Origin: Prolixibacteraceae bacterium
Lineage (GTDB): Bacteria > Bacteroidota > Bacteroidia > Bacteroidales > Prolixibacteraceae
Direction: 5' to 3'
Length of the DNA stretch: 49,140 nt
Assembly: GCA_017998095.1 (NCBI GenBank)
Contig: JAGODU010000012.1
Location: 1-49,140 of the forward strand
A program made the position numbers and the translations under genes. Positions 44,763 to 49,140 of this stretch are shown piece by piece (position 1 is the stretch's first letter; every line of letters starts with the position of its first letter). The notes under the pieces are model-generated. The model was not told where the DNA came from, did not search any database, and saw only the letters and a program-made list of their open reading frames with translations.

Positions 44763-44770
44763 CAAAGATA
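44763..44770 (-). promoter_or_regulatory. TAnnTTTG -7 element of the porin gene
   Basis: Minus-strand TATCTTTG followed by CA, one of the best consensus matches in the window. It ends 5 bases before the ATG at 44757, so the transcript would have little or no leader. No -33 TTTG at the standard 19-base spacing was found. Confidence 0.5.
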
Positions 44771-44870
44771 GAATTTAGAAGCAAATCATAATCTAACAGC
44801 TACAATTTAGATTTCATTAATTAATAACGAAAACAATTCTATCATATTGAAATTATCTTCAATTTTTGTT

Positions 44871-45683
44871 TTACCAACTTCCTCCTGCACCGCCTCCTCC
44901 GAAGCTGCCACCTCCAAATCCTCCGAATCCGCCAAAGCTACTGCCCCCTCCAAAAGAACCTGACCCGCTGCTGAAATTATCAAAGAATCCTCCATGGTTG
45001 TTTTTATTGCCGCTTAACATACCTAAAGCAATCCAGAAAGGCAAACTGCTGTTTCTTCCTCCTTTGGAATAAACACCTCCTTTTCTGCCACTTACTATCA
45101 GATAGAAAGCAATAAAAAGTATTATTGCAATAACCATTCCCCCTGAGCCTTTAGCACCGCTAATTTTTCCATATTGCTTGTAATTATATTCTCCTTTTGT
45201 AAGGTCTATTAATACATCGGTCGCTTTTTCAATACCACCGTACATATTATTCTCCCTGAACATTGGAATCATTTCATTTTCTACAATTCTTTTGGCAGTG
45301 GCATCTGGAACAACACCTTCAAGTCCATACCCAACAGCAATAAAAACTTCGCCTTTTGAATCAGATGTTTTAGGTTTCAATAAAACTAAAATACCATTAT
45401 CGAATTTTTCACTTCCTATTCCCCATTTCTCGCCCAATCTGAAAGCATAATCAGAAATCTGATACCCATTAAGATTATCTATAGTCACAACTGCTATTTG
45501 AGTTGAAGTGGAAGCAAAAAAATTTACCAGCTTATTCTCAAGAGATGACTTTTCTCCTGATGAAAAAATATTGGCATAATCAGTAACTAAAGTTGGTGGA
45601 TCCGGTCTCACCGGTATATCATCCTGAGCAAAAGAAATTACATAAATCAAGACTGATAATATTGTAAAAAGTATTTTTTTCAT
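44871..45683 (-). CDS. TPM-domain protein with glycine-rich tail (YgcG family)
   Basis: A 270-residue envelope protein from the ATG at 45683, which puts a signal peptide first (MKKILFTILSVLIYVISFAQ). The TPM domain spans about 30-165 with VTDYANIFSSGEKSSLENKL, TSTQIAVVTIDNLNGYQISDYAFRLGEKWGIG and the GVVPDATAKRIVENEMIP segment. A single membrane helix near 190-208 leads to a glycine/phenylalanine/serine-rich tail (GGGSFGGGG) ending in GGSW, as in many members. A frame to 45716 overlaps the upstream TPM gene. In related plant and bacterial TPM proteins an acid-phosphatase activity was reported; the role here is unknown. Confidence 0.9.
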   Translation of the reverse strand: MKKILFTILSVLIYVISFAQDDIPVRPDPPTLVTDYANIFSSGEKSSLENKLVNFFASTSTQIAVVTIDNLNGYQISDYAFRLGEKWGIGSEKFDNGILVLLKPKTSDSKGEVFIAVGYGLEGVVPDATAKRIVENEMIPMFRENNMYGGIEKATDVLIDLTKGEYNYKQYGKISGAKGSGGMVIAIILFIAFYLIVSGRKGGVYSKGGRNSSLPFWIALGMLSGNKNNHGGFFDNFSSGSGSFGGGSSFGGFGGFGGGSFGGGGAGGSW

Positions 45684-45690
45684 TTTGTTA

Positions 45691-46131
45691 CTATTTGCCA
45701 AACGATATTTCATCATTCAATTCATTTAAATCGTCTTTCTGATATGGAAAATGCCTTTTCAGTTGATTTCCTGCTTCAATGATACCGGCACATATACCCT
45801 TTGTAATATTTTGTTCTTTAAAATATCCTATCATTTGTTCCTTTGTACTTTCCCAAAAATCAGTAGATACTTTCATATTAATTCCAATATCTCCTATTAT
45901 TGCAAACTTTTTATCACTAAGTGCCATATAAATCAATACCCCATTACGCAATTCAGTCTTATGCATCTTTAATTCTGAAAACCAATATGCTGCCCGATCT
46001 AATTCATTTTCTGAGCAATTACTTTCAATATGCACCCTTATTTCACCGGAAGTATTCTTTTCGGCTTCTTTTATTGATTGTTCAATCTCTTTTTTTTCTT
46101 CTTTTGAGAAAAAAACCGAAGGATTTAACAT
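45691..46131 (-). CDS. Small soluble TPM-domain protein
   Basis: A 146-residue protein with no signal peptide or membrane helix, containing a single TPM (YgcG-type) domain: FFSKEEKKEIEQSIKEAEKNTSGEIRVHIESNC, AAYWFSELKMHKTELRNGVLIYMALSDKKFAIIGDIGIN and the GICAGIIEAGNQLKRHFP end. It is the shorter paralogue that usually precedes the longer TPM protein in LemA operons. It sits 11 bases after lemA and 7 bases before the longer gene's start. Function not established. Confidence 0.9.
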   Translation of the reverse strand: MLNPSVFFSKEEKKEIEQSIKEAEKNTSGEIRVHIESNCSENELDRAAYWFSELKMHKTELRNGVLIYMALSDKKFAIIGDIGINMKVSTDFWESTKEQMIGYFKEQNITKGICAGIIEAGNQLKRHFPYQKDDLNELNDEISFGK

Positions 46132-46142
46132 TTTAGTATTTA

Positions 46143-46733
46143 TTAAAATTGAACTTCAGGCGCTTTTTCAGCTCCTTTTTGAGCTTCAAAATATGCTTTC
46201 TTTTCAAAACTGAATATACCTGCTATTATGTTCTGTGGGAATCTTCTAATATATGTATTAAAGTTTTGAGCAGTTTCATTAAACTTCATCCTTTCAACAG
46301 TTATACGGTTTTCAGTTCCTTCCAACTGAGCCTGTAATTCAAGAAAGTTTTGATTAGCCTTTAAATCAGGATACTGTTCAACAACAACCATCAAACGACC
46401 CAATGCTGATGATAATTCTGTCTGTGCATTTTGAAATTGTTGAATAGAATTTGCATCTAATTTTGTTGGATCAACAGTTACTGAAGTAGCTTTAGCTCTT
46501 GCATTTATAACTGCTTCAAATGTTTCTCTTTCATGTGCTGCATAACCTTTTACAGTATTCACAAGATTAGGAATAAGGTCAGCTCTTCGTTGATAAACAT
46601 TCTCAACTTGCGCCCATTGAGAAGAAACAGATTCTTCCATTGTTACAATTTTATTATAAGGCTTTACAATACTTGCAACTAAAACTATTACCAGGAATAC
46701 TATTACTAATAAAACAATTACTGATTTTTTCAT
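46143..46733 (-). CDS. LemA-family protein
   Basis: A 196-residue protein with one N-terminal membrane anchor (about 5-24) and a long helical domain facing outward. The motif VTMEESVSSQWAQVENVYQRRADLIPNLVNTVKGYAAHERETFEAV is the family hallmark, and AQNFNTYIRRFPQNIIAGIFSF the conserved C-terminal part. First gene of a three-gene LemA-TPM-TPM unit, the usual arrangement in Bacteroidota and many other bacteria; together they are probably an envelope quality or stress module, but no reaction is known. Confidence 0.93.
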   Translation of the reverse strand: MKKSVIVLLVIVFLVIVLVASIVKPYNKIVTMEESVSSQWAQVENVYQRRADLIPNLVNTVKGYAAHERETFEAVINARAKATSVTVDPTKLDANSIQQFQNAQTELSSALGRLMVVVEQYPDLKANQNFLELQAQLEGTENRITVERMKFNETAQNFNTYIRRFPQNIIAGIFSFEKKAYFEAQKGAEKAPEVQF

Positions 46734-46844
46734 ATTTAAAAATTTACATTATTAATATCTACGAATTTATATTGTGATTTTAAACTTTCAATAAAGTTAT
46801 CGATAAACCTCGATTTTTAACCGATTAATATACAAAAATTGCTT

Positions 46845-48479
46845 TTAAATTATCTTCCGAAAACTTCTATTACTAATATCAGGCTTCTTTAATAAATTTT
46901 CCGGAGAATGCCAAATAAGAAATGAAAAGAAAAACACAAAGAACGATAGCCCTACATGGGTTTCCAGATTTGAATCTCCAAAATTTGCTATCATAATATA
47001 AACTAAAAATAAAATAAGCAACTTATTCCCGGATTGTCCTTTTCGGAAAACAACGAATATTATCACAAATAATATATATAAAAACCCAATTATCCCAAAC
47101 TTCAACAAATAATTCAAATATTGATTATGCGCAGAACCATAATTTCTTTCATTAAGTAAAGAATTAATTTCCTTGAAAGATTTGTAATATTCTTTTTCAA
47201 AGTTTCCTGTACCTACGCCAAACCAAAAGTTATTTTTTATAATATTCAATGCAGCTTTACTATATTCAATCCTCTGAGATAAAGACTGATCGTTAGGATC
47301 CTTTGTTAACAAATAATGATCTATTTCCCAAATTGTTTCATATACCCTTGGATATATTGAATATGCTGAACAATCAAAAATATAATTTGCAATTCCTGAT
47401 TCAATATTCTGAATATCCCTACTGCTTAGACTTTCAATGCCTTCAGCATCTTTTTTTAAACCTTTGCTTGTTAAATATCTTTTTATGGTTTCGGAGACCA
47501 GATACCCATTTTTATCAATCTGGTTATATTTTAATTCACTCTTTTTATTCCATGCAATTTCAAGTTCCGGTTCACATAAATACCATGAGATATAATATCC
47601 ATTTTCTTTAAATTTTTTTGAAAAATCAAAAGTATATTCATTACCATATTTAGTCTTTATTCCTTCAGATGGTTTTTCAGTATCCTTAACGTTGTAAAAA
47701 TTAGAGATTGCAACAACAATGAAAATTATAGGAACTATAAATACCGGAATTGCAACTAATAGTATTACAGCCTTAATTTTCTTACTATTAAAAAAGGAAA
47801 CTATCAATAAAGTAAGGATTGCAGATGTAACATAAAAAGAAATAATACCAAGGAAAGATTTCAAAAGAAATAAAAAGAATAACAACCATATTATACAAAT
47901 AATTCTAAAAACAGGTTTGATATGATTCAGATAATAATTTTCGTAGAAAAATGAAAAAATAAGAATCAAAATCGAAAATGATATTTGAAATGAAAATGGA
48001 ATATGTGAAACGTAGTTAACTTCTCGAAAATTGTGTATATCATACAGATTACTAAACAACATCTTATAAAAACTTATAAAAGAAGCTACAGTAACACCAA
48101 AAACAAATATTGAAAGTAATAACCAAAAATTCTTCTTAGATATTTTTTCGCTTCCTGCAACTCCTAAAGTCAGAATCAACCAAAAAATTACTTTTTTTAA
48201 TTCATAAAATCCAAGATTAATATCTTTGGAAAAAAACATTCCTAAAACATAAACAAAAAATATTGAAACAACAAGCCACATTGATATATCTGAGAATAAT
48301 CCTGACTTTAATTTTTTGGTGACAAAAAGAAGTATGATTTGGCCTAAAAGAATCAATCCAGAGGTTATACTTATAAAAGATTCCGAAAATGGAAGACTCA
48401 GTACAAACAAACAAAATAAGGTTACTGTAATAATCTCAGGTAATTTGTTTAATTCTAAATGTTTATTAACTCCAGACAT
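46845..48479 (-). CDS. O-antigen ligase/polymerase-like membrane protein
   Basis: A 544-residue protein with about eleven membrane helices and the WaaL/Wzy_C periplasmic loop. The typical SAHNQYLNYLLKFGIIGFLY segment near 445-465 follows FWFGVGTGNFEKEYYKSF, the latter being common in the family. A large soluble loop, about residues 258-420, contains the Bacteroidota-type RYLTSKGLKKDAEGIESL stretch and looks like an insertion relative to enterobacterial WaaL. It might join glycan to a lipid or protein acceptor or polymerise it. It lies alone, about 20 kb from the exporter cluster, and its transcript ends near the LemA gene, 111 bases away. Confidence 0.85.
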   Translation of the reverse strand: MSGVNKHLELNKLPEIITVTLFCLFVLSLPFSESFISITSGLILLGQIILLFVTKKLKSGLFSDISMWLVVSIFFVYVLGMFFSKDINLGFYELKKVIFWLILTLGVAGSEKISKKNFWLLLSIFVFGVTVASFISFYKMLFSNLYDIHNFREVNYVSHIPFSFQISFSILILIFSFFYENYYLNHIKPVFRIICIIWLLFFLFLLKSFLGIISFYVTSAILTLLIVSFFNSKKIKAVILLVAIPVFIVPIIFIVVAISNFYNVKDTEKPSEGIKTKYGNEYTFDFSKKFKENGYYISWYLCEPELEIAWNKKSELKYNQIDKNGYLVSETIKRYLTSKGLKKDAEGIESLSSRDIQNIESGIANYIFDCSAYSIYPRVYETIWEIDHYLLTKDPNDQSLSQRIEYSKAALNIIKNNFWFGVGTGNFEKEYYKSFKEINSLLNERNYGSAHNQYLNYLLKFGIIGFLYILFVIIFVVFRKGQSGNKLLILFLVYIMIANFGDSNLETHVGLSFFVFFFSFLIWHSPENLLKKPDISNRSFRKII

Positions 48480-48840
48480 TGCATATTTATAAAAGGCTTT
48501 TTTTTTTAATAAAGCTATAATTTAAATTTATCCAATTACATATTTGATGATATTTTTTTTCTTTATAGTATCAAGTATCAAGACACAAGACACAAGATTA
48601 GTTTTTTTCAGCGACATTGCGAACGTTGAATTCATCGTCATTGCGAACGAAGTGAAGCAATCTGTCCTTTAGAACAACAGATTGCCACGCTACGCTCGCA
48701 ATGACCCGGAAAACCTCGCTACCGCGCGATTGTATCGCGTGGTTTTATCACTGCTATTATTGCCACGCGATGCAATCGCGCGGCAGCCCGTATCTTGTGT
48801 CTTGCGTCTTGCTACTTGTGTCTTGTGTCTTGTGTCTGAA
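48480..48840. repeat. Palindrome-rich intergenic repeat region bounded by heptamer repeats
   Basis: No gene is seen between the O-antigen-ligase-like gene and the rRNA terminator. Positions about 48568-48597 hold ATCAAG and ACACAAG repeats, and 48791-48838 hold the complementary CTTGTGT repeats, forming loose inverted ends. Between them lie two stem-loops: 48637-48665 with 48677-48705 (29 bp, about five mismatches, containing CATTGCGAACGAAGTGAAG, a REP-like motif I recall from several genomes) and 48719-48744 with 48761-48786 (about 23 of 26 pairing). Each arm of the second is itself palindromic (CGCGAT-nnn-ATCGCG). It resembles a MITE or REP cluster. Confidence 0.75.
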
Positions 48841-48880
48841 TAAAAAAAAGAAAGCCCGATTCTCTGATGAGAACCGGGCT
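48841..48880 (-). terminator. Rho-independent terminator of the rRNA operon
   Basis: Minus-strand stem AGCCCGGTTCTC/GAGAATCGGGCT, arms 48869-48880 and 48853-48864, 12 bp with one G-U pair and a 4-base loop, followed by TTTCTTTTTTTTA. It lies about 10 bases beyond the 3' end of 5S rRNA and marks the end of the rRNA transcript. Confidence 0.9.
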
Positions 48881-48887
48881 TCTGATA

Positions 48888-48998
48888 AGGTGGCGGTGAC
48901 CTACTCTCCCACAAAAAATGCAGTACCATCGGCGCTGGCGGGCTTAACTTCTCTGTTCGGTATGGGAAGAGGTGGAACCCCGCCGCAAAAACCGCCTG
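48888..48998 (-). rRNA. rrf: 5S ribosomal RNA
   Basis: The minus strand reads the conserved 5S core with CCACCTCTTCCCATACCGAA, CAGAGAAGTTAAGCCCGCCA and GAGAGTAGGTCACCGCC. The 5' GGCGGT and 3' ACCGCC segments pair to close helix I, which sets the ends to about 48998 and 48888. The spacer to 23S is about 85 bases and holds nothing else that I can see. Confidence 0.95.
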
Positions 48999-49084
48999 AA
49001 TCTTTCGACTTTATGGCTTTTGCCTTGTCAATAAATTTATGACATATTGGAAACAACACTTGAGAAAGAAAATATCTCGGTGCG

Positions 49085-49140
49085 ACGAAAACTACGGGTA
49101 ATTAGTACTGCTCGGCTTTGACATTACTGCCTTTACACCT
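49085..49140 (-). rRNA. rrl: 23S ribosomal RNA, 3' end only
   Basis: The minus strand of the last bases reads GGTGTAAAGGCAGTAATGTC followed by AAGCCGAGCAGTACTAATTA, the conserved 3' end of bacterial 23S rRNA. The gene runs out of the window, so only about 55 bases are present, and the exact 3' end near 49085 is an estimate. It implies an rRNA operon reading 16S-23S-5S on the minus strand. Confidence 0.9.

Noticed and set aside
44807..44995. Acidic alanine/glutamate-rich 62-residue frame on the minus strand
   Set aside because: It is another frame of the same glycine-rich repeat codons in the TPM gene, with no independent features.
44866..45072. Proline-rich open frame on the plus strand opposite the TPM gene
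   Set aside because: It is the antisense shadow of the glycine-rich tail (GGN codons read as CCN); the TPM reading has signal, domain and membrane helix.
48701..49042. 113-residue plus-strand open frame across the repeat region and 5S rRNA
   Set aside because: It runs antisense through the rRNA terminator and 5S gene and is composed of repeat sequence; no protein family features.

Overview
The window looks like a chromosomal segment of an AT-rich member of the Bacteroidota (Bacteroidales/Marinilabiliales-like). The signs are the rpmB-rpmG-DUF4295-ftsY-rimO order, the purH-mreBCD-mrdA-rodA cluster, a family-10 putative porin, a LemA-TPM-TPM set, a MaeB with a fused phosphotransacetylase domain, A-rich leaders without Shine-Dalgarno sequences, and several TAnnTTTG promoter elements. 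No prophage, transposase, CRISPR array or integrated plasmid was seen; the content is mostly core genome plus one glycan-assembly cluster.

Layout. 1-2.5 kb: malic enzyme. 2.6-6 kb: an outer-membrane beta-barrel gene followed by an orphan CHASE4/PAS/GAF histidine kinase. 6-9.1 kb: the ribosomal protein and targeting operon. 9.3-10.9 kb: a CPBP protease, an HdeD-like membrane protein and tRNA-Arg(UCU). 11-12.9 kb: asnA with an adjacent AsnC/Lrp regulator and a striking inverted repeat between them. 13-17.4 kb: glycerol dehydrogenase, a broken esterase, a VOC protein, a DUF3788 protein, a DapA-family lyase, a long perfect hairpin and a small Cys-rich protein. 17.5-20.5 kb: folE, a zinc alcohol dehydrogenase and an SAH/MTA deaminase-type amidohydrolase. 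20.5-28.4 kb: Wzm/Wzt-type ABC exporter, three glycosyltransferases, and a DPM1-like transferase/DUF2304/TMTC-like GT-C+TPR unit. 28.5-31.7 kb: gpsA, pgi and an AcpH homologue. 31.7-38.9 kb: the rod-shape (elongasome) operon headed by purH. 39-42.8 kb: rsmA, a flippase-like protein, a LolC/E-type permease and a CoA-type Nudix hydrolase. 42.8-48.5 kb: porin, TPM/TPM/LemA and an O-antigen-ligase-like protein. The end holds a palindrome-rich repeat region, 5S rRNA and the 3' end of 23S rRNA, all on the minus strand.

How the genes work together. The elongasome genes (mreB, mreC, mreD, PBP2, RodA) form one tightly packed minus-strand unit with 1-7 base gaps or short overlaps and non-ATG starts for PBP2 and RodA. 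The glycan cluster pairs an exporter lacking a carbohydrate-binding tail with cytoplasmic glycosyltransferases. A convergent three-gene unit looks able to make a polyprenyl-phosphate sugar and use it on the far side of the membrane. An O-antigen-ligase-like protein lies about 20 kb away.

The most interesting signals are the DPM1/DUF2304/TMTC-like unit, the 27-bp hairpin with a slipped second register at 16984-17060, the doubled TCAATTTGA palindrome between asnA and its Lrp neighbour, and the nested palindromes flanked by heptamer repeats downstream of the rRNA operon. All function calls rest on reading translated sequence and recalled family features; no database search was run.
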